Below are positions 7,677 to 15,833 of a DNA stretch of 64,000 nt, in pieces. Source of the stretch: Klebsiella pneumoniae (GTDB lineage: Bacteria; Myxococcota_A; UBA796; GCA-2862545); NCBI GenBank assembly GCA_945861065.1, contig CAMASI010000011.1:1-64000 (forward strand), in the 5' to 3' direction. The first letter of the stretch is position 1, and each line of letters opens with the position of its first letter. The notes beneath the pieces were generated by a model. The model was not told the origin of the DNA, made no database searches, and saw only the letters and a list, made by a program, of their open reading frames with translations. A program made the translations under genes and the position numbers.

Positions 7677-8030
7677 TTAGTCCATGTCGTAGAAAAGCGC
7701 TTCGCGCCGCGTCTCCATGAAACGGTGAATTCGCAGGCTTGTTTCTTCGTTCATGCCCACGAACTGCACGCCAGCGCCGGGTGCGGGGCCGTTGGGGCCC
7801 TGTGAAAGCCGCAGCCACCGTACGACGCCGGTCAGCTCGATGGGTGGGTCGCCCTCAATACCCAACGTAATCGCCACTTCATCCCCAATTCGCAGGGGTT
7901 CGGCCGTGGCGAGAAACAGGCCGCCCTCCGAGATGTTCTCCGTAAATCCCGTCCAGAACGTGCTTGGCGTCAGAACGCCGACGGTTGCTGTGAACCCTAG
8001 CCGAACCAAATCCCTCCGGTTCTGAATCAT
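7677..8030 (-). CDS. PilZ-domain protein
   Basis: A 117-residue stand-alone PilZ domain, a possible cyclic-di-GMP receptor. The two ligand signatures are visible: an arginine cluster NRRDLVR at the N-terminus (RxxxR type) and NISEGG (NxSxxG) around residue 32. GDEVAITL, a VVRWLR strand and GVQF follow, giving the typical beta barrel. No membrane segment or output domain, so it would act through a partner. Divergent from the MopE-repeat lipoprotein pair and upstream of the MNIO operon on the same strand. Confidence 0.85.
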   Translation of the reverse strand: MIQNRRDLVRLGFTATVGVLTPSTFWTGFTENISEGGLFLATAEPLRIGDEVAITLGIEGDPPIELTGVVRWLRLSQGPNGPAPGAGVQFVGMNEETSLRIHRFMETRREALFYDMD

Positions 8031-8122
8031 GTGCCCCTCACAGTTGTGCTCGTCGGATCAGTTGACCAAAGCTTCCAGTGCGTTTGAACGGCAACGTGGT
8101 AGTGAGCCCGTCCGGAGGGGGC

Positions 8123-9283
8123 ATGTATCGCGTAGTGTTCCTGGTCTTATTGGCTGGCTGCGCTCCCGTAGAGACGGACGAGCCGAGCTTGGATGTCACC
8201 GACGTAGATGGCGACGGGGTGTCTGAAGCAGCCGGCGATTGCGATGATGGGGACGCGACCGTTTCGCCCTTAGCGCTGGACGTCTTTGGAGACGGGGCGG
8301 ACCGAAACTGCGATGGGGCGGACGGCGAGGACAGGGACGGGGACGGTGTTGCCAACCGCGAGACCGGTGGGGTTGATTGTGACGATAGCAACGCCGCCGT
8401 GCTGCCGGGTGCTGTGGATGTGTGCAACGGGCTCGATGACGACTGCAATCAGGTCGTGGACGACGGGTCGGACCACATGGAATTTCATGCCGACGCAGAT
8501 GGCGACGGCTTTGGCGACCCGGGTAGGTCCGTACTCGTCTGTGCGGCGCCTCCCGGCTTCGTTTCGGATCAGACGGACTGCAACGACGCGGACAAAACGG
8601 CCTACCCGTTCGCGAACGAGGCCTGCGACGGTGTAGACGACGATTGCGACGACGTCATCGATGGGCCCGGAACGCCCGGCTGGCTCAGCTGGTACCTCGA
8701 CGCAGATGGCGACGGGTTTGGTGCGGGCGTGGCCGTCGCCGATGGCTGCACGGGACCGGAGGGCACGGTGGAGGGCCTCGGCGACTGTGACGACAACAAC
8801 GAAGCCCGCAGTCCGGGCCTCCCGGAAGTGTGCGACGGCGTGGACAATGATTGCGACGGGTTGGCCGATCCAGGTCCGCCGGTGTGGTTTGCCGACGTGG
8901 ATGGGGATGGTTTCGGGGACGGCGCGACCGCAACTTGCGGCGACGCACCTGCGTACGGCGTGCTGAATGGCAACGACTGTAATGACGACGACGCCAACTC
9001 CCATCCCGGCGGGGTGGAAGTGTGTTTTGGCGCTGACGAGGATTGTGATGGCCTGACCGACGTGGACGACCCCGACGTAGAGGCGGGGATTTGGTACTAC
9101 GACGCTGATGGGGACGGTTTCGGTGTGACTGACAGCGCAATCGAGGCGTGCGAAGCGCCGGAGGGCACTGTCGACGGTGGGGGAGACTGCGATGACCACG
9201 AGGAATTGATTTCACCTTTCGCCGATGATTCTGAGGGCGATGGCATCGACAGCAATTGCGACGGCGTGGACGGTGAAGCATGA
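8123..9283 (+). CDS. MopE-type Asp/Cys repeat lipoprotein 1
   Basis: A 386-residue secreted protein: signal MYRVVFLVLLAGC (lipobox at Cys13), then about six repeats of the putative metal-binding type. Each has D-x-DGDG-F/V loops, a GxxDCDD turn with Pro-Gly/Pro-Ala after it, and ExCDGxDxDCDG. Such repeats occur in MopE and many Myxococcota surface proteins and are thought to bind Ca or Cu. No catalytic domain is visible. GGAGGGGG precedes the ATG. The start of the open frame 45 bases upstream lacks a signal sequence and is not used. It overlaps the next gene by four bases (ATGA). Confidence 0.85.
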   Translation: MYRVVFLVLLAGCAPVETDEPSLDVTDVDGDGVSEAAGDCDDGDATVSPLALDVFGDGADRNCDGADGEDRDGDGVANRETGGVDCDDSNAAVLPGAVDVCNGLDDDCNQVVDDGSDHMEFHADADGDGFGDPGRSVLVCAAPPGFVSDQTDCNDADKTAYPFANEACDGVDDDCDDVIDGPGTPGWLSWYLDADGDGFGAGVAVADGCTGPEGTVEGLGDCDDNNEARSPGLPEVCDGVDNDCDGLADPGPPVWFADVDGDGFGDGATATCGDAPAYGVLNGNDCNDDDANSHPGGVEVCFGADEDCDGLTDVDDPDVEAGIWYYDADGDGFGVTDSAIEACEAPEGTVDGGGDCDDHEELISPFADDSEGDGIDSNCDGVDGEA

Positions 9284-10242
9284 GCCCCAACCCCTTGTTC
9301 TGGTTTTGTCTGGGGTTGTCGGCCTGTGCGGTTGCCGAAGAAACCGACACGGCGACGGCAGCCTTAGATCCGGATGGGGACGGAATCCTCGGCACGTTGG
9401 ATTGTGGGCCAGACGATGCCGAGATGTCGCCGTTGGCCGAAGACGCGATCGGCGATGATGTAGACTCGGATTGTGATGGGGTAGACGGTACGGACGCAGA
9501 TGGGGACGGCGTTCCTTCGGTCGCGAGTGGGGGCGCTGATTGCGCCGATGACGACGCGACCGTACACCCAGGCGTGTCGGACGAGTGCAACGGACGCGAC
9601 GACGACTGCAACGGCTTCGTGGACGACGGACCGAGGCCGGTGTGGTCCTTGGACCTCGATGGCGACGGTGTCGGAAGTCCAGACGCTACGCTCAATGCGT
9701 GTGATCAACCGGCTGGCTACGTTGGGCCGACCGACGATTGTGACGACGCGGACGCCCGCGTGTACCCGAATGCCGATGAGGTTTGCGACGGCGTCGATAA
9801 CGATTGCGACGGCATTGCCGACGGCCCTTCCGTGCCGGGCTGGACGACGTTTTATGCCGATACGGACGGGGATGGGTATGGGCGCGACAGTGGTGCGATT
9901 TTCGCTTGTGCCTCGTTTGCGGGCCTCGCGTTGGTCGGCGGAGATTGCAACGACGGCAACAGCCTGATTCATCCCAACGCGCTCGAGATCTGCAACGCGG
10001 TCGATGACGATTGCAGCGGAGAAGTTGACGGGCCGGATGCGCTCGGTGCGGTGACCTGGCACCCAGACAATGACTTCGACGGTTGGGGCGACGAGGACGA
10101 GGAACTGCGGTCGTGCGAATCGCCTGCAGGCTTCACAGGAGACGGCAACGACTGCGATGACGACGACGCCGCCAGCTTTCCCGGCGCAGACGACGACTTT
10201 GGGGATGGCCAGGACCAGGATTGCAGCGGAGCCGACGGGTAG
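9280..10242 (+). CDS. MopE-type Asp/Cys repeat lipoprotein 2
   Basis: A 320-residue paralogue of the preceding gene, translationally coupled through ATGA. The signal MSPNPLFWFCLGLSAC carries a lipobox-like LSAC (Cys16). Five or so repeats follow with the same DxDGDG, DCxDDD and CDGxDNDCDG elements. It ends right after a terminal CSGADG element, so the protein is repeats from end to end. The pair probably arose by duplication and may act together at the surface. Metal binding is inferred from the acidic loops. Confidence 0.85.
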   Translation: MSPNPLFWFCLGLSACAVAEETDTATAALDPDGDGILGTLDCGPDDAEMSPLAEDAIGDDVDSDCDGVDGTDADGDGVPSVASGGADCADDDATVHPGVSDECNGRDDDCNGFVDDGPRPVWSLDLDGDGVGSPDATLNACDQPAGYVGPTDDCDDADARVYPNADEVCDGVDNDCDGIADGPSVPGWTTFYADTDGDGYGRDSGAIFACASFAGLALVGGDCNDGNSLIHPNALEICNAVDDDCSGEVDGPDALGAVTWHPDNDFDGWGDEDEELRSCESPAGFTGDGNDCDDDDAASFPGADDDFGDGQDQDCSGADG

Positions 10243-10262
10243 CCGGCGGCCACAACTTTACG

Positions 10263-10886
10263 CTACGGCTTCTTTTTCTCTGGTGTGGCGCCCGGCATGA
10301 CCACCAGTTTGTACGCCCGGTACTGAGACTCACCGGCGGTCACGAGCACGGCTGTGACGAGTGAGTACGGCGTAGTCTCGTCAGCCACGACCAGCAGTTC
10401 GCCGTCGAACTCATCGCCGCCCATTCGGTGAAGGGCATCGAGATGGTCTTTCTCTTCCAGAAGACTGTCGCGCAACGCGGGAAGCCATGCGGTGCTCAAC
10501 TTCGCGCTCTTCGCTTCCTCGACGCTCATGACCAGACGGTCATTGACGAGAATTTCTTCCTTCGTGACCATGACACGCGTGGCCGCTTCGACGAGCGGCT
10601 CGGACGTCGAAGCCGGTGGCCGCATGGAAAGACTGACGTTGATGTTGTTGGGCTCCTCGGCGAATGACTTCACCAAGAACACCAGGAGCATCGTCATGAT
10701 GTCCATCATCGGCGTGAGATTGAGGTGGCTGATGTCTTGCCCGTCCAGCTTTCGCGCCTTGTGTTTCCGGTGGCGTACGCGCTCTTCGCCTTCTTCAAGG
10801 TCCCCGTCGTGCTCGACGGGTTCCTCGGCGTAGGTCTCCCACGCTTCAGAGGTGGCCTCAGGCGTAACCGGCGTCTGAGTTGCCAT
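10263..10886 (-). CDS. ExbD/TolR family protein (second copy)
   Basis: A 207-residue protein. An unusually long acidic then basic cytoplasmic N-terminus (residues 1-50, Glu-rich then RHRKHKARK) precedes LNLTPMMDIMTMLLVFLV, the single membrane helix with the conserved Asp used for proton coupling. The periplasmic part continues with TKEEILVND and a ELLVVADETTPY strand. Such proteins pair with ExbB/TolQ to power envelope processes. Third gene of an ExbB-ExbD-ExbD operon; start overlaps the stop of the first ExbD (TAATG). No TonB or TolA is nearby. Confidence 0.85.
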   Translation of the reverse strand: MATQTPVTPEATSEAWETYAEEPVEHDGDLEEGEERVRHRKHKARKLDGQDISHLNLTPMMDIMTMLLVFLVKSFAEEPNNINVSLSMRPPASTSEPLVEAATRVMVTKEEILVNDRLVMSVEEAKSAKLSTAWLPALRDSLLEEKDHLDALHRMGGDEFDGELLVVADETTPYSLVTAVLVTAGESQYRAYKLVVMPGATPEKKKP

Positions 10887-11386
10887 TATCCACCGCCCGT
10901 ACTGGCTTCGCCGAGCAATACGTCGGGGAAAAGCAACTCTGTTTTGTACTTTCTAGCGGCATCCATGGCGGCGACGACGTGTTTGTACTCGATGTCCCCG
11001 GAAGCCGTAAGGATGAGCGACTCGCGGAGGTTCAAGTTGACCTTGATCTGATGGAGCTTCTCGGTGAGCATCGCGTTGTCGTAGGCGCCGCCCTTCATGG
11101 GGACGTCGGTGGCACCGAGCTCGTTGTTGCTGGTCACGAGACGGTAGCCGTCCTTCATGATCAACAGGGTCAGGGTGAGCTCGGGCGGTTTGTCGGGGTC
11201 TGGGTTCTGCGTGCCACCCTCGTAGGCCGGCGGCAGCAACTCAATGAGGCGGAACTCGATAATGACCTGGAACGTGTAGATGAGGAAGATCACCAGGGTG
11301 GTGATGATGTCCAGATACGGGACGAGGTTGAGCTCGCCGCTCGCAGCGGCTTCATCTTCGAGGTGAACTTTGTGCCGACGACTCAT
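10886..11386 (-). CDS. ExbD/TolR family protein (first copy)
   Basis: A 166-residue protein with a short cytoplasmic N-terminus, then GELNLVPYLDIITTLVIFLI, the membrane helix with the conserved Asp. A periplasmic domain follows with LTLLIMKDGYRL and ESLILTASGDIEYKHVV. It differs from the next ExbD in lacking the long charged N-terminus and in its loop sequences, so the two are probably not interchangeable. The gene starts 17 bases after the ExbB stop. Confidence 0.85.
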   Translation of the reverse strand: MSRRHKVHLEDEAAASGELNLVPYLDIITTLVIFLIYTFQVIIEFRLIELLPPAYEGGTQNPDPDKPPELTLTLLIMKDGYRLVTSNNELGATDVPMKGGAYDNAMLTEKLHQIKVNLNLRESLILTASGDIEYKHVVAAMDAARKYKTELLFPDVLLGEASTGGG

Positions 11387-11403
11387 CCGGCTTCTTCCGA
11401 GGC

Positions 11404-12075
11404 TCAGGTCTGAGTGTTTGGGGCGGCTCCGGTTTCCCGGCCCCCGACAGCAGCGCGGCGCTTCGCGAGGATATTCTCGATGCGAACGGCGGAATGCTCA
11501 AGACCGTCGAGCACGTTCTTCGTGACCACAGTCAGGATCATGTGGAAGAACACGCAAGTGACGGCGATGGCGAGGCCGAAAAACGTATTCGACATGGCGT
11601 GCGCGATGCCCTGCGTGAGCAGGATGGACTTTTGGTCCGGCGCTGCGTTGCCGATCGCGTCGAAGGACTCGATGAGTCCGTACACGGTTCCGACCAGTCC
11701 GATCAGGGTTGCAAGGTTGGCAATGCCCCAAAGGATGCCTGCTCGCTTTGTGATGGCGGGCATGACCTCTGACATCGCCTCGTCAATCGCGCGGGTCACC
11801 GCGGATCCTCCGAGACGAGCGTCTGCCAGGGCGGACCTGACGACGCGAGGGACGGCGGCCCCTTCTTGGGCAGAACAAAGCTTGATTGCGCGCTCAAAAT
11901 TTCCAGCCATGACCAGCTTTTCAACGGCCTGCAAGAAGGCAACGTCGTTGATTCGCAGGCGCATTTGCAGGACGAACAGCCGCTCGGACACAACGGCCAG
12001 CGCGACGACGAGCACGAACAGGTTCACCCACATGAGGATGCCACCTGCTTGGAACAACTCGGCAAAACGCGTCAT
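11404..12075 (-). CDS. ExbB/TolQ/MotA family proton channel protein
   Basis: A 223-residue inner-membrane protein. The first helix spans about residues 11-32 (LMWVNLFVLVVALAVVSERL). A cytoplasmic region follows, with AIKLCSAQEGAAVPRVVRSA. The last two helices carry ANLATLIGLVGTVYGLI and AMSNTFFGLAIAVTCVFFHM, the family's Thr/Gly-rich channel helices. First gene of the ExbB-ExbD-ExbD operon. Such triplets in Myxococcota relate to envelope force generation, and some to gliding or adventurous-motility complexes; nothing here decides which. The 148 bases upstream hold no gene I can see. Confidence 0.88.
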   Translation of the reverse strand: MTRFAELFQAGGILMWVNLFVLVVALAVVSERLFVLQMRLRINDVAFLQAVEKLVMAGNFERAIKLCSAQEGAAVPRVVRSALADARLGGSAVTRAIDEAMSEVMPAITKRAGILWGIANLATLIGLVGTVYGLIESFDAIGNAAPDQKSILLTQGIAHAMSNTFFGLAIAVTCVFFHMILTVVTKNVLDGLEHSAVRIENILAKRRAAVGGRETGAAPNTQT

Positions 12076-12223
12076 CGGTACGGTCTCCGGGGCGTCTAGG
12101 CCCCGACGGGGGGTATCGTAGGACCCTTCAGTTGCCCACGGGCGTGGTCAATGAGGGGGTCGCTGCGCGCAATAACACTCGGTCGCGCGGTCGTCGCCTT
12201 GAGTCATGGATGCGTGGCAGCTT

Positions 12224-13066
12224 TCACGCCAGCCACACAGCAAGCAAGAAAACCAGGGACACAACGCCGTTGAGGTCGAAGAACGCTCGGTCGATTCTAC
12301 GCAAGTCGTCAGACGTCACGATGCTGTGTTCAACCCCTAGGACGGTGGCAATAGCGAGCCATCCTACGGCATAGGGCCAGCCGAGAGGTGCGAACAAGGG
12401 CAGACTTGCGAGTGCCGCGACGGTGACCGCATGCAGGCCGCTTGACAGCCAAAGGGCAGACTTGATGCCGAGCGATGCCGGTACACTGTACAGGCCCGCC
12501 TTTCGGTCAAATTCAGCATCTTGGGTTGCATACAGGATGTCGAAGCCAGCGACCCAAGTCGCGACGGCGATTGAGATGAGGGCCGGGACCGCTGAATACG
12601 TTCCGGTCAACGCAATCCATGTACCCGTGGGTGCCAGCGCGAGGCTGCATCCCAGCACGACGTGGCACCACGCGGTGAATCGTTTGGTCAGCGAATAGCC
12701 ATACACCAGTATGAGCGCGACGGGGGCGAGCGCGAGCGTCAGCGAACCGAACATGGCGCACACGGCCAAGAACGCGAGGCCTGTTGCGGCGGTGAACAGG
12801 AGGCCGGCGCGGAGGCTCAGCTGACCGGTGGGGATCTCCCGCCCTGCCGTTCGGGGGTTGGCGGCGTCGATGTGTCGGTCCACGACACGATTGAAGGACA
12901 TCGCCGTGGACCGTGCGCACAGCACTGCGAGCACGACGGCAACCCATTGTGACGTCGTCACCGATACTGTGCGCGACGCGAGGATGCCCGACGCCAGCGC
13001 AAACGGAAGCGCGAAAATGGTGTGAGGCAGCTTGATCATCCGCGCCCACACCCTGAAGCTATTCAT
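12224..13066 (-). CDS. mqnP: UbiA-family prenyltransferase, probable MqnP
   Basis: A 280-residue polytopic membrane prenyltransferase. The first Asp-rich motif NRVVDRHIDAANPRT (Asn59-Asp67 region) and the second DILYATQDAEFDRKAG bind prenyl diphosphate through Mg. In the futalosine menaquinone pathway MqnP attaches the prenyl chain to 1,4-dihydroxy-6-naphthoate; membership of that pathway follows from the neighbouring mqn genes. The ATG overlaps the stop of the amidohydrolase gene (ATGA). An upstream in-frame GTG is less likely. Confidence 0.88.
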   Translation of the reverse strand: MNSFRVWARMIKLPHTIFALPFALASGILASRTVSVTTSQWVAVVLAVLCARSTAMSFNRVVDRHIDAANPRTAGREIPTGQLSLRAGLLFTAATGLAFLAVCAMFGSLTLALAPVALILVYGYSLTKRFTAWCHVVLGCSLALAPTGTWIALTGTYSAVPALISIAVATWVAGFDILYATQDAEFDRKAGLYSVPASLGIKSALWLSSGLHAVTVAALASLPLFAPLGWPYAVGWLAIATVLGVEHSIVTSDDLRRIDRAFFDLNGVVSLVFLLAVWLA

Positions 13067-14187
13067 GCAGGGCTCCACACTTGCCGTTCTGGCGCGCTTT
13101 TCAGGTCGACGATGTCGCGCACGCCGTTCAACAGTACCAAGCCGGGACGCGCACCGATCTCGATCCGGCCCAGGTCACGGCGACCCAGTGCCGCGGCACC
13201 TCCTTGGGTCGCGGCGTCTAGCCAAACCAACGGATCGACGTCGGGAAAACGGCGAACAAGCTCCGCGACCTCGCCCAAGGGGTCGAGGTCGGGGGAGGAA
13301 ACGAGCCCGTCGGTCCCGATCGCGAGGGGAATGTGGGAACGCGCGTAGCGGTCTGCGGGGGCAAGGCGGCCACTGACGTGCAGATTGCTCCGCGGGCAGA
13401 GGCAAACTCGGGCACCTGAGCTGAGGATCAGCTCCAGATCAGCGTCGTCAGTGTCCACGGCGTGCACCAGCAAGACGTCGGGACGGAGGGCGCCAAGGGC
13501 ATGCAGGGTGGCGACCGGTGAGGTGCCGGGCGGGTGCCACCACCGCCAGTCGACGCCGAGCTCGTCCAACAAGTCAGCCAGCGGACCGCCACCATCGTGG
13601 AGGAATCGCCGTTCAGCTGGGTCCTCGCCGATATGGATGGTCGCGGGGACTTTTCCGACGGCACTGGCGGCCCGGACCAGTTCGGGGTGGGTGGAATAAA
13701 GTGCGTGCGGAGACGGACGGGTCACGACGCCGTCCACTTGGGTGGTCCGGAGGCTGCTAAGGGTGACGGGGAGTCGTTCGGGACTAAAGCCAATTCGTTC
13801 GTGTGCGACGGTGCCGACGAGGCCGGCACGGCGCAAAGCGGGCCCAGTGTCGCCCTCGTTGGAGACGTCGAGCGCGGCGATGACGCCGGCACGAGCGAGC
13901 GCGCGGGCGCCTTGGTCCGCGGCTTCGTTGGAGGGGGTCCTCACGGCCATGAGGTTGCGCACCCAATGCACGAGGCCGTTCCCGCCCGGAACAAGGCCGG
14001 CGAGGTGGGACAGTTCGATGTGGGTGTGTGCGTTGATGAGCCCAGGAATCAGCAGGCCGTCGAGCGAGGGTGGGTCGCTGGCAATTCCGGGCCGGACGTC
14101 GCGAATCTCACCGTCGCCGGCAAGGTCAATCGCGACGTCCGTCATCAATCCGGCCGGGAGTCGGGCCTGACGTGCGCGCAGAATCAT
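13063..14187 (-). CDS. mqnX: amidohydrolase, probable aminodeoxyfutalosine deaminase MqnX
   Basis: A 374-residue metal-dependent amidohydrolase. Zinc-site motifs are visible: LIPGLINAHTHIELSHL (HxH), a central TIHIGEDPAERR, VLLVHAVDTDDADL, and LAIGTDGLVSSPDL with the catalytic Asp. CLCPRSNLHVSG sits before it, as in the SAH/MTA deaminase-like branch. MqnX deaminates aminodeoxyfutalosine to futalosine. The start is the ATG that overlaps the stop of the MqnA-fusion gene (ATGA); the longer open frame is a shadow. Specificity is inferred from the mqn neighbours. Confidence 0.85.
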   Translation of the reverse strand: MILRARQARLPAGLMTDVAIDLAGDGEIRDVRPGIASDPPSLDGLLIPGLINAHTHIELSHLAGLVPGGNGLVHWVRNLMAVRTPSNEAADQGARALARAGVIAALDVSNEGDTGPALRRAGLVGTVAHERIGFSPERLPVTLSSLRTTQVDGVVTRPSPHALYSTHPELVRAASAVGKVPATIHIGEDPAERRFLHDGGGPLADLLDELGVDWRWWHPPGTSPVATLHALGALRPDVLLVHAVDTDDADLELILSSGARVCLCPRSNLHVSGRLAPADRYARSHIPLAIGTDGLVSSPDLDPLGEVAELVRRFPDVDPLVWLDAATQGGAAALGRRDLGRIEIGARPGLVLLNGVRDIVDLKSAPERQVWSPA

Positions 14188-15833
14188 GCTGTGCGGCGAT
14201 GAGGCCCGTCGCCGAGGCTGTCGAGGTGGTGGCGTGCGAAAGCGATTTCGCGACCCCAATGTTCCGGGTCGCCGTCGAGCACAACGGTCCCGAAGTCGTC
14301 TGCGCCGGCCCACAAGGCGACCTGTGCGAGGCCGGCACCCTCTGTGTCAGGGGCGCCTGCGACCGATTGCACATGGCGGAGCACGAGTGCTGCGACCGAC
14401 AGCCAGCGCACTTGGTCCATCGCCGTGGTCGCCTCGCTTCCATAAGGTCCGCTGCGAAGTGCGGTTCGAACGATCACGGCGTCAAATACCGGGTGATCGG
14501 CCTCGAGCGCGTCGTAGGACGCCAGCGTTGCCAAACGGTCGGCGTCCGTTTCACCTTGGCCGACGATCAATTCGCCGATGGTGCGCAGGCCGGCCCGGCC
14601 AACAGCCGCCAAGTCGTGCAGCGCTTTGGCCGCGTTGTCGGCGCCTAGAAGGGTGCGGGTCGTGTCATCGAGGGTGCCCACGCCGTCGGGGAGCCAGCCA
14701 TAGGCGCCTGCGGCTGCCAAGGCCGCGGGGTTGCACCCGCGGGCCCAGAATCGCAGGTTGGCGTATTGTCGGGTGTGTTTTTCCAATGTGTGTACGTCCA
14801 CGGCTCCGAGCACGTGTACGTCGGTGGCGCCGAGCGTCGCGGCCCGCTGAATTCTCGAATTGGCGTCGGGCAGATGCATCGACAAGGCCACAGCGATTCG
14901 CAGGGGACCTCGCGCCTCTGTTGGGTCCTTGCGCCGGCAGCGATTTGCGGCCAACACGAGGTCCGAGGTGCGAGCCTGCTGCGCCAGCCGCAGGATTTCT
15001 TCACCGGTGAGGGGATCCCGTCGGGCAGCACGTTCGAGGAGGTCCACCACCGGCGGTGGCCGCACCTGCCGGGTCGGACCGACAAGGCGAACGTCGCAAC
15101 GTGGAAGATGTCCCGCGCGGGCGGCAAGTGCCGCGAACCGACGGAGGCCGCACAACGCGTCGTCGTCGAGCAGGTATCGAATGGACTTTGTCAGGTAGGC
15201 GCGTTGTGGCCCGGTCCAACGATCGGCGATTTGACTCACGCCGAGTCTACCCGCTTCGCGGAGGTGGGCGACCAGAGCTGGGTCGACGGGGCCTCGCGTG
15301 GCCCAGGCGGCGAATACGAACGGCAACCCCGTCCAGGCTGTCCATTCTGCGGCCAAGTCGATGCGGTGTTTCAGACGGTCCGGAAGCTTCAGCGCTGCGT
15401 CTCCGATGATGACCGCAGCGGTAGTTCCTAGGGTCTGTGCGATCGAGGTCCCGGGTGCGGCTTCGTGAAAGCGCACGGGCGACGAGAGCCGCTTCGCCAA
15501 TGGGCTGTCACTGAGCAGCAGGCGCGCGAGAACGACCGATGTGCGGCTTTCGCCGTCCAATACGACGTCGGTCCATTGTTCTATTGGCAATTCGGCGGCC
15601 AGCAGAACGCTTTCGACGGGGCCAAAGGAGCCGATGCACCAGCCAGGGAGCAAGGCCCAGCCCTCCCGAAGCACGGACGCCACGGGAACGAGGGCGACGT
15701 CGACCTCCCCAGCCGCAAGGCGTTGTGCGACGCCTGCAGGATGGTCGGTCACCACCTGAACCTGTGCGGGGTCGAGGCAGGAGACGAGGGGCTGCGCGTT
15801 GAGGTAGCCCACGGATCCGACGCGGTAAGGCAT
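14184..15833 (-). CDS. mqnA: MqnA (chorismate dehydratase) fused to a cysteine-less MqnC-like domain
   Basis: A 549-residue protein, about twice the length of MqnA. Residues 1-250 are MqnA-like: RVGSVGYLNAQPL at the start, DVALVPVASVL, then TSVVLARLLL and a closing RYLLDDDAL. Residues 270-540 resemble the radical-SAM enzymes MqnC/MqnE in order of elements: an early helix PLTGEEILRLAQQARTSDLV, a barrel with GAYGWLPDGVGTL and TIGELIVGQGETDADRLATL, and a late LAQVALWAGADDFGT like the GANDxGS region of MqnC. The CxxxCxxC cluster motif is absent. So the first half should make 3-enolpyruvyl-benzoate from chorismate, and the second half is probably a non-catalytic or repurposed scaffold. The start overlaps the mqnE stop (TGATG). 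Confidence 0.8.
   Translation of the reverse strand: MPYRVGSVGYLNAQPLVSCLDPAQVQVVTDHPAGVAQRLAAGEVDVALVPVASVLREGWALLPGWCIGSFGPVESVLLAAELPIEQWTDVVLDGESRTSVVLARLLLSDSPLAKRLSSPVRFHEAAPGTSIAQTLGTTAAVIIGDAALKLPDRLKHRIDLAAEWTAWTGLPFVFAAWATRGPVDPALVAHLREAGRLGVSQIADRWTGPQRAYLTKSIRYLLDDDALCGLRRFAALAARAGHLPRCDVRLVGPTRQVRPPPVVDLLERAARRDPLTGEEILRLAQQARTSDLVLAANRCRRKDPTEARGPLRIAVALSMHLPDANSRIQRAATLGATDVHVLGAVDVHTLEKHTRQYANLRFWARGCNPAALAAAGAYGWLPDGVGTLDDTTRTLLGADNAAKALHDLAAVGRAGLRTIGELIVGQGETDADRLATLASYDALEADHPVFDAVIVRTALRSGPYGSEATTAMDQVRWLSVAALVLRHVQSVAGAPDTEGAGLAQVALWAGADDFGTVVLDGDPEHWGREIAFARHHLDSLGDGPHRRTA

Noticed and set aside
8270-9695. Long minus-strand frames opposite the MopE-repeat genes
   Set aside because: They arise because repeated Asp/Gly codons lack stops on the opposite strand; they have no start signals or known motifs.
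13534-14202. Plus-strand frame opposite the amidohydrolase
   Set aside because: The minus-strand amidohydrolase has its metal-binding motifs and coupled start; the opposite frame has none.
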